A program made the translations under genes and the position numbers. This document shows positions 53,780 to 64,000 of a stretch of DNA of 64,000 bases, one piece after another. The stretch's first letter is position 1. The number at the start of each line of letters is the position of its first letter. The stretch lies in assembly GCA_947179485.1 (NCBI GenBank), contig OX359246.1, positions 20,956,001 to 21,020,000 on the forward strand, read 5' to 3'. The notes below the pieces were generated by a model. It did not search any database and was not told where the DNA came from. It saw only the letters and a list, made by a program, of their open reading frames with translations. Source of the DNA: Allacma fusca (lineage: Eukaryota; Arthropoda; Collembola; Symphypleona; Sminthuridae).

Positions 53780-54050
53780 AGAGAAAAACATAGGATATAT
53801 GTACAGAGTGCAGTAGTTTGTGTGTGTCTCTCTCTCTCCGAGATATGAAATCCTATAGAATCAGAGAGAGAGAGTCAAGTCCCATTGATCTGATTAAATT
53901 TGATAGAAAAAAACCCACAATTTACAATCATATGAGCAATCCGTCGTTGTTAATCTAATCAAGTATCATAATAATAATCATAACAAGTAAATTCTGTTGA
54001 AACCTCTTCGAGTTATGGGACGAGTAGTAAGGTCTCTCATCTCTCGATGT

Positions 54051-54051
<1 letters not shown>

Positions 54052-54088
<37 letters not shown>
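54052..54088. repeat. (CT)n microsatellite
   Basis: 37 bases of CT followed by a short (ACTC)n run. Confidence 0.95.
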
Positions 54089-54092
<4 letters not shown>

Positions 54093-54324
54093 ACTCACTC
54101 TCACCCTTCCTACTACTATTTGTCCCTCTCGATGTCTCCTGTCTCCTTGAGAAAATTAACGTCCTCATAATTTATCAATTGGATTAAATTTACGGGCTCT
54201 TCATTTAGCACTACAAAGCATATTATACACTGTAATAACTTTGAATGTAAAGCATTCACATTAATCTTATTACACCAGGCAGTGAGGCATGGAGACTCCA
54301 CTCTTCCTATACCAGACTGTGAGA

Positions 54325-54350
54325 GGGGGGGAGGGGGGAGGGGGAGGGGG
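54325..54350 (+). other. G-quadruplex-type G-tract
   Basis: Four G-runs of 7, 6, 5 and 5 separated by single A residues, about 0.55 kb from the similar tract at 53757. Both are on the plus strand. Confidence 0.85.
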
Positions 54351-56745
54351 AGGAGTCTATAATTTACCAACACAATTTTTAACCAGGCCCATCAAAACTT
54401 CCGTCCCCAGATATGAATGTCTCCTCTACAGATACATTAGAACAGAGTCATGTAGTAAATAGTCAAAGCTGAATTATAAAATCCTACCTCATACAATGTA
54501 ATTATGTCATCAGTACTGAATCAATGGGAGTTACATAATTACATAAGCAGGTATGTGTCATGTTCGTATTCACATATTTAACCCATAAGGACCCTCCCCT
54601 CAACAAGGAACAATCCACTAATTGAGAGAGAGATTCGGTCAGCCATGGGATCTTCAAACCTAATTAACATTTTCCCACTTAATGCAAAAGGGCTACTTCC
54701 CAAAGGCGGTCCTTTCATTATAATGGGGCACTAAATTGATTACATGCTCTCAGGAGCCCAGTGATCTCTGTATAAACAGATATCTATAGTAATATTGAAC
54801 AGAGGTATAGGGACAGGGGCTATTTATACCTGGCCAGTGTTGAAGGACAAGTTCTTTTAATTATGTATGTATGTATGCATCTGCTAAATCTGTACCTACC
54901 ATAAATACAATTTAAATAATTATATGTACGAAGGATGCCTAAAAATTATTTACTATTTCCAGTTTTGATTCCTTGCCAAAATCCCCTCATTTTTATAAAT
55001 GAGTTTTTAATTACTGCTCCTGAAAGCTTTCTTGACTCAATGGATAAAATAAATATTTGAGTAGATATTGTAACATCCAACAAGTCATTAGATAGGAGTT
55101 AAAATGTGACTAATTTGTTTCAATATAAATAGTTTGGAGGGTCCAAGCCTTTACACTATAAACGTGTTGGAGATTTGAGAGCAAAGAGCAAAAAGTGAGG
55201 TTCCCTCAAGCGCTATAGAAAAAACATATTTTTTTATAAAGAATTCCCCGTGGATGTATAAATTTTATAGAGATTGTTTTTAATATTGAAATCTAATCTG
55301 TTGACGCAAGTCTCCCACTCCGGTATAAAAAAAAACATATTTTAGGGAAAACACTTAATATTGATCCTATATAATCGGAGGAGGATATGCCAATGGTAGG
55401 GAATTTGCATGTAAAAAAAAATGGAACTTGATCAGATCCCCGAGAGGGGGGGGGGAGATAAGAAACTAAATATTAATTAAAGAATTATGCAAGGGAAATA
55501 AATATACAAGATTTCCCGAACCATCCCAATAATATTCCTTCACAGATGTGGTCGGACAGATCCACTGTACGTTGAGGGCCAGTTCCTCACCATGTGCATG
55601 AAATATCCTATGCAAATTTATTTAATTATGATAAGAATGCAACTAACCCCGTCAGAATCAATCATGTTCTTGTCAAACAGTGTATTTTTTTCTGCACCCT
55701 TTTCCCCCTCTCACACAAACATCACAATATCCATCATCCCTCGTCGTCCCTCTATACCTTCAAGATTATCCTCTAGAATTTCTTATATAAGAGGACTTGT
55801 CCTCACGTCGTCCTATATAACTATACCTATATAAAGGGCAGGTGCGCAAGGAGATAGGTTGAGAAAATTGCTAAAAAAATATCCTGGTTGTTTATTCTTT
55901 CAACTCTACTAAAAGAATCCATTGAGGAAAAAAAAACCAAGTCAAAATCACCTTTAAATATCAACTACAAAAACAGGCTCCGTCCCAATCATTTGCTATA
56001 TATATACCATAGGAAGGGTCATTTACAACCTTAGCAAAAATAATAATAAGCTTGTTTTTATTTTCATATCTCAACCTTATAATAGAGCCATCCCTCCTGG
56101 GACATATCATATATATTATAATAATGAGTCTGATAATTGCCTCAGAATTGCGAACTGGCTTTTCCCTGAAATAAAAAAAAACCTTCGTGAATAATAATTG
56201 TAATGACCACAAACGCTGATAGGACTGGATGGTACATATATCAATTCTAGTAATTATTTTTGTACATTGTATATAAGTAAGTATACATATGTAATTATTA
56301 TTCTACATATGTACCTACCTGTAATACTTACTACCACATACTCACTTATTGTGACTTGTCTCATATTGGGAATAAACAAGGAGGTTTGGTTTAGGCTTCC
56401 AAGTCAAACTGACAATATATATTTGAACCTAAGACAATATAACCACATGCAATTATTTATACATGTATGTAGCTTCCATGACTGTATATATAGGGATAGA
56501 TATATCTAATCTGTAGGACAGTCCCTCACAGAAAATCCTACCTTTTATATGAAACTTACTTAGACCGGCGGAATTATCCAGCTTTGGGACGACGAGCTGG
56601 TTAGTGATTAATTTTACAAATCAGCAGCTCATTGTATAATTTCTTTGATTATAGCATGTCTTAGTGCTTGTTGGGTGATGGGAGAGGATGAGAGGGAATT
56701 GGAGTATTTATTGCTGGTTTTATTCCATTAGGACATTATACCAGT

Positions 56746-56746
<1 letters not shown>

Positions 56747-56815
<69 letters not shown>
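56747..56815. repeat. (CA)n microsatellite, long
   Basis: About 68 bases of uninterrupted CA, the longest CA tract in the window. Confidence 0.97.
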
Positions 56816-57491
56816 GGGCACCCTCTCCTACTCCATTGGGAAACTCACTTGATGAAATGCTTAGAAAATCTGGAGCTATAAAGTAGGCTTATTTAACATA
56901 TGTGTCCCAGGAGTTAGGGTCTTTTACATACATATGTAATTATGTAATATAGATAGATATAGGGCACACACAACCTGGAAAACAAAATAGCCGGCAGTAT
57001 AAGAGCATAATTTTTTCCCCCTCCCTTCTTATACACTCTGGAGATGAGGAAGATGAAGGAGACTGCTCTTTGGCTTGTCTTCCCTCCTCACGATTAAAAT
57101 GTCCAAGGGATGGATAATAAACACCCAGGTTACCACCTTTTCAATTTTAATTCCGTCCACCTCCACCTCAATAATATACTTATCCTCAGTGATGTGGACT
57201 TCGAGTCCAGATACATAATTACATACATATGTAATTATATAAAGGAGCAAAAGAGAGCTATACTGACCCTGTACAGAAGCAATGCATAATAAAAAAAAAG
57301 GAGTTTAAAAATGCAGGAGGGAAGCCTCACAATTATAAATATTCCGGCCGGGTGTACATCAAATAAATTACAGACTATCATCATGGCATCTAATTTCCCT
57401 GCTCAGAATTCAAATCAATGGATCATTTGTATTAGCCAAATCATCCCTTTTAAATTTTACTACCATCAACTCCCAGAACCACTCACGTCTG

Positions 57492-57522
<31 letters not shown>

Positions 57523-59075
57523 CCTAAATTTTATGAAAATACAATCCCCAGCCTCCTCCCCCCCCATCCCCCTTCATTATTACACTATACCTATCTGGGG
57601 AGGAATGAGCAGGTACTTTGTAAACACAGCCTTTCCCATATTACCCTCAATTAAATTAACTCCGAGTCTTCCCCTCTCGCCACTAAAATAATAATAATCA
57701 ATCAATAAAAAAAAATCTGGACCTGGCTCTCATATCAAATAAAATGTGGAGAGAGAGAGAGAGAGAGGCCAGAGCCAAATACATGGACGCAATAGTTATA
57801 CAGGCACAGGCACAGACACAGACACAGAACACGGTTCACCCCAAAAGTAATTAACAGCAGGTTTGGCTAGTTTTCCACTACAACATGATCCACAGAGGCA
57901 GAGCAGTCTCCTGAAAAACTGCTTTCAAATCCAAGCACATCTCACACATCCTTACTGGCGTTCGGACATTGCTAAATTACCTTTTTTCAGAGATTTCACC
58001 CTGGAATTTTCACCCTCATTTGAATATTTTCTGGGATCGGTTATAACCCCATGAAATTACTCCTTTTCTTTGGAATTCTCATTGGACTCATTCCCAGGCC
58101 AAATAATACTATTTTAAAATAATTAGTACCATTCAAAGAGTCCTAGTACAAAAATACAGTGTGTAAGATTTTTATGTTAAAATAATTGGATGACGCCAGA
58201 GAAGAGCAGAGTGGAAACTCAGTGAGCTTTTAATATTCTGAGATTCAAGTAATTATCTATGTATGTATTTATCTGTAGAGTAGGAGGGGCTATTAGCACT
58301 GTACTTGTACTTGTATAATATTGAGACTCAAAATCCTACATTTTGAGGAGACATTCCGAATAAGGAAAGGGTCGCCACAAGTGTGGATTTTATTCATTTA
58401 GTGGGATGTTAAAGGGGATCGTTACATCATTATGTATGGGGGTTCCAAGGCTTGGAGAGATGCTAAAGGACATGAGGCCTCTCTCTCACAGTCTCGGTGG
58501 ACTATCTCCAGAAATGTCTAAATGGTTCCATAATGTTACCAGTGATTGTAATTATTGTAGAATGAGTCCAGACTAGCAAGCATGGAGAAGAGAATGGAGG
58601 ACAAGATTAAAGCATAATAAAATCCAAGTCGTCTCAGTCCTGGCTTTATATACAGAATATTACAAGAGAAGAGAGAGAGAGTAGGGAATCCATTACATTA
58701 TTATTATTATTATTTTATAGCATGCTCATCCCCTCTCTCTCTCTCTCTCTCACGGACTCCCTTATAGACACTTATGTACAGTAAAAGAACGGTCTTTCCT
58801 CTCAAAATCATCCTTCCAGACAGGCTCTTTTATAGGACGGGTGCCGTCCGGGCTATACACACTTAAACTATGGAAGTCATAATAATCATAAGTATTCAAG
58901 GAGGCAAACTAACTCTATCTTATGGCTCTTATATATGGATATGAATCCCTTATATGTATAATTACTTATGTGCGGGAGAAATTCCAAAATGTATTATAAT
59001 TACGTCCATATAATAATCATGAAAACAGAGAGTTCCATGAGGGAAGAGGATCTCTTAAAATCTTAGAGCTCAGTG

Positions 59076-59080
<5 letters not shown>

Positions 59081-59117
<37 letters not shown>

Positions 59118-59124
59118 CCTCTCT
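59081..59124. repeat. (CT)n microsatellite
   Basis: CT tract with two CCCT interruptions at its right end. Confidence 0.93.
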
Positions 59125-59548
59125 GCTTCCAATACTAATTCAACTTTATATCCAGCTAATAATGATACATTGCATATCATCATGAGATTATAATCCTTAT
59201 TTTAACAAATTCCATCCTCCTCATCTCAATATGCAGGGACGGAGTTCTGAGCGGGTCTAATCGGTCTGAGTTGTTGTATCAGTGAGGCTCTCGACCCTTA
59301 TTGTATAGGGAATGATAGGGACTCGAAAATGTGTTTATATTGTGTATAAGGAGACAGTATCTATAGGGAAACATATTAGCAAAACTGGGAGTCCTAAGCC
59401 AAGCTCCTAAGAGAATGATGATGGACCATAGAGACAGAGGGAACAACAAGTTGAATTGAATCCATAACGACTTTATTGTCTTAACTAGCTTACGAATTAC
59501 GGATAATTACACGGGATGCCCTGGACTAGGGCTATAGGAGCATTACTA

Positions 59549-59782
59549 CAACAATAGCCATATAATCATAATTGCCTCGACGCCTGGATCAGAATCCCTC
59601 TCGCCTTCACCTCCTCCTTCGTCTCCTCCTCCTCCTCCTCCTCCTCCTCCTCCTCTCTCATCATTACAACAGATTTCTCTCGGGCTCGAATCACTCCTAC
59701 AACTATCTCTTACTATATCTTCTGGGGTACGATATATGCATGTACAAATGTCTGCTCCGAAGAAGTCGTCCAGCCCAAGAGG
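59549..59782 (-). CDS. Candidate minus-strand coding stretch (unrecognised)
   Basis: A 78-codon minus-strand frame with no internal stop, not bounded by an ATG. It reads PLGLDDFFGADICTCIYRTP, later VRDSCRSDSSPREICCNDER, then a Gly run from the CTC/GAG triplet repeat and GDEGGGEGERDSDPGVEA. A possible acceptor (gactgatag) stands at its right end, and a good donor (GGAG|gtgaag, phase 1) lies within the Gly/Glu part. Acidic and Gly-rich content fits a disordered transcription-factor region, so it could be a 5' exon of the pdm3-like gene. No homology is recognised, and the donor phase does not match the exon at 13723 directly. Chance is quite possible. Confidence 0.18.
59622..59655. repeat. (CTC)n trinucleotide repeat
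   Basis: About 11 CTC triplets. They produce Leu or Ser runs on the plus strand and Glu or Gly runs on the minus strand. Confidence 0.93.
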
Positions 59783-60340
59783 CTATCAGTCCAGGCTATT
59801 TACATACAATTAACACTTGTGAATTATGTTAATTTCATTCCTCGTCTCCTCATACTCTCTTAATCCTCCTCCTATACCTCCCCGAACTAAGTTCTATTTA
59901 CAGACAAATTTATAAAGAACAGTCCATACCTATCTGTAAATTACGGTTGCATACAGCAGAAAAATAATTATGAGCATTATAGCAGGTCCGGTATGATTTA
60001 TACAGTAATACAGTATGGGTCCTCCTGAATCCCAAGGAAATCCCTGGGAAGCTCCGATAATTCCCAAATACGCAGTGTATTATTTACCATGACGAATATT
60101 GCAAATGTAGCTTAAAGCAAAATGTATCCAGACATGATATTTAATTTGCACATTCGTAAGAATCCTACTGCCGGGTCATTACTAGCCCCCTAGAATTCCT
60201 CTGTATTTTAAATGATAGCCAGAGTCTGGCAGGGTGCTAATAGTAGAATAGTTCTGTGAATGCTATTGAGTCCAGATACATACATAGACACACTTGTGTA
60301 TGAATATTTATATGTATGGAGTAAAATGGTACACTGATTT

Positions 60341-60341
<1 letters not shown>

Positions 60342-60374
<33 letters not shown>
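60342..60374. repeat. (GA)n microsatellite
   Basis: 33 bases of uninterrupted GA. Confidence 0.95.
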
Positions 60375-60375
<1 letters not shown>

Positions 60376-62239
60376 AAATGGTAGAATTTAATAGTGAAAT
60401 GACATGTTCAAATCGTATGTAAATAATAGGCTTTTAGATTCCGTTCATTAGACATTGGGAGAGCGTTTCATGTCAGACTGGGAACACATTAGAAAACATA
60501 TACATATATATTACGGGTATATAGAAATTTCTGAGCTCCCCTGTAAAATATTGTAAGTCAAGTGTGGACTTATACGATGGGAGTATATATGTACATAGAT
60601 ATATTATACAAATTTAGGGGGGAGACATGAGAGGAGGCGATGAGGACTGGGTGTATAGAATAGGCTGAGTCAAAGCCGGAGCGAGAGAGTTGGGAGAGAC
60701 TCAGCGCCGAGAAAGCATGTCATTATAATAATGAGAATGATTATCATCTTTCATTCATTCCTGACTCTGAGGTTGTAATAATCATATTACATGGTTTTAC
60801 TGCTCTGCTTTATATTCCACCCGGCTAGGGAAACTCAGGCAGTGCCATGCTCATAGGCTCCTCTCTCATGGTCGACTATTGACCGAGGGACCAGAGCGTC
60901 CTGAGCAAGTACAGAATTGGCATGCAACGAACTATAGATGTTCAGGGGAGTATTATGTATGAGTTCAAATGTCTGTATCAACTCCACAATCAGATAGTAT
61001 ACAGATTTATATGTAAATATCTAATTATGTGTCTGGCGTATGTACTACTAGAGACAGATACTCCATAAGTGGACTGTATATGAGCTGACACTCATTTTCA
61101 ACTCTCATTGGATCCTTCCACATGGACGGGGCTCTGTCCTAAAAGAGAGTCTCTGCTACAGAGTCACGTACAGAGTCCAGGCTCTGTACAAGCAATCTAT
61201 AAAAATCTTCAAATTTTTCAATTCCCCTCAAAAACATTTTTTGTATCAAGGAATTTAAAGCTGAATTTCAGAGGGAATCAGTTTTTGATACAGAGGCAAT
61301 GCTTTTTTTTTTAAACAGAGGCAAAGCGTCATTAAGGGCACTCTTAAAGTCAGAGTAGAGTTTATTATACGAAGTTTATACTAGAGCTGGGATGGCCCTA
61401 GACCTTAATATTGGGAGTGGACGCCAGGACTGTACATGTATAATTATATGTGAGTAATTATTCATATTGGAGAAAATCCTTGTGAGAAATATGAGTCAGT
61501 GTAGACCAAAGGAATTGCAATTACACACGTAATGAGGAGTATCTCAGTCTCAGTAAAGCTTAGATATTCGTAGGCTCGTGATGGAACAGAGTCTCAGTGA
61601 TCCTTTGGAGTTTCTCGCTAATTTCCCACTGTTATTACATTTGTCTCTCCCCTGTGGGTGGATGATGCTCTGGACGGCTTCTATAAGTGACCCTGTCTAT
61701 AGCTCTAAGTAGTAGTAGCTCTATAATGGCTGGCAGAGTTACGACTGTCCAAATGAATTGAGATATTATGACTCCCTCCGATGAGTCATGGACTTTTTTT
61801 TTGCACAAGGACAATTGCTAAGAACTACTACCTCTGGGAAAGGACGTCTTTGGGAGGATTGGGAAATTTCTCAGAAGTAGAGGTTCGAGTCTCTCTCTCT
61901 TGTAGAAATTTGCATGGAAAAATATCCCTTATAATTACGTATAGTGCGATAATCCCTATAATTCCGGGTCAGTCTCGAAATAATCAGGTGCATAAAATCC
62001 AGATATTATACAAAACTCGGTGCTCTAACCCTGAGCAAATGAATGAATGACTAGTGTGGAATAATGTAATCAAGAGGAGTGATTACTGAGAATACTGGGA
62101 ATCACTCCATAGTCTCAACGACATTCCTTGAATCTCATGTCTAGTTAACAGGGTATTGGGCATTACCCTCTCAATGAAAAAGGTAGGCTTCCAGGAAAGA
62201 GGAATTTTCAGTAGGGTCGGACATAGGAATAGTATTTGG

Positions 62240-62345
62240 ACCCAGTTACCTTGCCAGAGGTACCCAGTTACCTTACCCAAAATACTCAGTTACCTTTCCC
62301 GAGATACTCAGTTACATTTACCAAAGAAACCCGCAGTTACCAGAG
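62240..62345. repeat. 22-bp tandem repeat, about 4-5 copies
   Basis: Units begin cagttacctt and repeat about every 22 bases (cagttaccttgccagaggta, cagttaccttacccaaaata, cagttacctttcccgagata), with a longer, diverged copy at the right end. The core cagttacc is the reverse complement of the ggtaactg core of the minisatellite at 33687. Confidence 0.88.
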
Positions 62346-62705
62346 AATTATTTCCTTGAATTTTACAAAAGTTTAAAAAAAATTCTCGGTTCGCCTATTG
62401 AGTAGGGTCGAGACCAGGGTGCCTTCATATGCTGACAATACTTTATATTTTTCAAATAAAAAAAAACTATGGTGAAAGTAACTGAATTGCATTTCAATCC
62501 CAGAGACTGTCTTGTGCAAGAGCACCACGCTTATTTTGTTCATACAGACGAAGAAACTCCAGCCGTGCGCCTTCACCATGTTAGGTTTTGGTCCTTCGAG
62601 CCGGATAGGATGGGAAAAAGGGGGAATTCAGATTCCAGCTCTCATATAGTGAGAGTGCACTGTAGTCAGACACATTCTATGTAACTTTTGTGTGTGTGGA
62701 TGTGA

Positions 62706-62706
<1 letters not shown>

Positions 62707-62752
<46 letters not shown>
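62707..62752. repeat. (GT)n microsatellite
   Basis: 46 bases of uninterrupted GT. Confidence 0.96.
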
Positions 62753-62753
<1 letters not shown>

Positions 62754-62883
62754 GTCGACAAAGGCCAGCTAATCAGGGAATCATAAGTTGGTGGAAAGTG
62801 GTCCGAAATGGGAGAAACTCTCATCATAAGTATGTGCAATTATGATAATAATACCTTGGAACAAGGGCAGATTACGTGATGAC

Positions 62884-62902
62884 GCTCTCTCTCTCTCTCT
62901 TA

Positions 62903-62936
<34 letters not shown>
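62884..62936. repeat. (CT)n microsatellite, imperfect
   Basis: Two CT blocks separated by tactcg. Confidence 0.94.
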
Positions 62937-62938
<2 letters not shown>

Positions 62939-64000
62939 GGCTTTTTCCACTGCTCCTTCCTCCTCTCTCCATGGACTTGACTATGAGAGGGAGAGAGCAT
63001 GTAGGGAAGTTACAGGCCTTTTTACATATAGGGACAGGAGCCTCTCCTATACATTCGCACTCAAGCTTCTCACATCCTTGTTAATATCCAAAGTTTTCAT
63101 GTAAAAAGTCTCGTTTTACTACTCACCAGTCAGTCCCTCTTGCCTCATTATTACTTTATACTTTTAGATAGGATATAACCATATTATTACACAAGTGCTC
63201 CTGACATTGTTAAAATGCATATGGAGCCTTCCTCCCATGCAGTGACTATATATGTACATGTGAGTACATATGTATCTACTCCTCATGCTCAATTTCCCAG
63301 GACTACTGTACAGTATGTATAAACTTACATAAGGGAGAGTAAACCAAGTGATTACGCTCACTCATAACGAATTACGATTAGAATAAAATCCTACATAAGT
63401 AATCAACTTATAATACATAATCCACGGGTACACTCATTCTAGTATTTGCCCCGGTCCTTCCAATGGAGGAGTCCGTTCTATGGAGTTTTTTTTTGTTTTT
63501 GGGAGGGAGCTGAGTGTGTACTTGACATATAGTCCGTAGGCCTATTAGTATTGCAGGAGAGCTCCTGTATGTATATGTATGTATGTGTGTGAGGAGGTCT
63601 TCCACAACTGCTCTGCACTGTAATGCGGATACTATATAACATGAAATAATTTTTTCCCCTCTTTTTTTTATTACTACTACTACTGTAGTACCTCATATTC
63701 AGTGGGCTGTGCATATAGTTAGGGACTCTTGTACTTATAAGTAAGGCTCAGATCATACTCGTAATATTGGTCTGCATTGAAAATTACTAGGACAGAGGGA
63801 AAAAGTGAGGAGAGAAATCCTCGGTCGTAATAAGTCCATATAAAATTATGCTCACAAAAGTACTACTATATACAGAGAGAACCCTCATGTACACACTGTC
63901 TCCTGATTAACCTGGTAATAACTCCAAAGTTGGCCAAGAGTATTTAACCTCCTAGACCATACATCTAAGTACTTACTCATTATTACTACTCTGACTTGAT

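Larger units (their letters stand above)
53780..64000. other. Non-coding stretch with dense microsatellites
   Basis: No confident gene. Contents include (CT)n at 54052-54088 and 59081-59124, (CA)n at 56747-56815, (GA)n near 57492-57518 and at 60342-60374, (CTC)n at 59622-59655, (GT)n at 62707-62752, an imperfect (CT)n at 62884-62936 and a 22-bp tandem repeat at 62240-62345. A long minus-strand open stretch crosses the CTC repeat (59549-59782). Confidence 0.55.

Noticed and set aside
1-64000. CRISPR arrays, prophage, operons, integrons, toxin-antitoxin or defence systems
   Set aside because: The window is spliced eukaryotic DNA. Tandem arrays here have no spacer structure, and no relevant genes are present.

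Overview
The window is a eukaryotic, intron-rich, AT-rich nuclear sequence. It carries dense (CT/GA)n and (CA/GT)n microsatellites, spliced minus-strand exons, several minisatellites and one 200-base assembly gap (4271-4470). I saw no prokaryotic operon, rRNA gene, intact tRNA or CRISPR array. The one gene I can identify is a class VI POU-homeodomain transcription factor (Drosophila pdm3 / vertebrate POU6F family), read on the minus strand. Exon style, genome texture and the pdm3-like sequence point to an arthropod. A crustacean such as a parasitic copepod is my best guess, but that is inference only.

Layout by position; the gene reads right to left. An Asn/His/Gln-rich coding exon lies at 13216-13723. 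A 7.5 kb intron (5738-13215) separates it from a block at 5072-5737 coding an Ala/Leu/Ser-rich stretch followed by polyglutamine. That block has an apparent reading-frame break near 5540-5575. After an intron of about 2.1 kb, which holds the gap and a possible extra exon at 3492-3599, comes a His/Gly/Pro-rich exon (2601-2941). Then come a Ser/Asn-rich exon (2162-2339) and the start of the POU-specific domain (1-116), which runs off the left edge. Splice phases agree at every junction where both ends could be located: 13216/5737 (phase 1), 2601/2339 (phase 0) and 2162/116 (phase 1). The rest of the POU-specific domain, the homeodomain and the stop codon lie left of the window. The start codon and first exon were not found and probably lie to the right.

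From 13724 to 64000 I find no confidently identifiable gene. It is either the long 5' introns and upstream regulatory region of the same gene or intergenic DNA. It holds microsatellites, a 31-bp minisatellite of about 23 copies (33687-34403), a 69-72-bp hairpin-forming satellite (38673-38985), a 29-bp tandem repeat (28816-28912), a direct-plus-inverted repeat (35889-36071), a 22-bp tandem repeat (62240-62345), two G-quadruplex-type G-tracts (53757-53779, 54325-54350) and a few weak candidate exons. Nearly all other short open frames are read-throughs of simple repeats or chance.

I found no convincing undescribed multi-gene system. The items most worth checking are the frame break in the polyQ-coding block, the candidate exon at 3492-3599, the possible plus-strand exon pair at 19509-20572, and the structured satellites.
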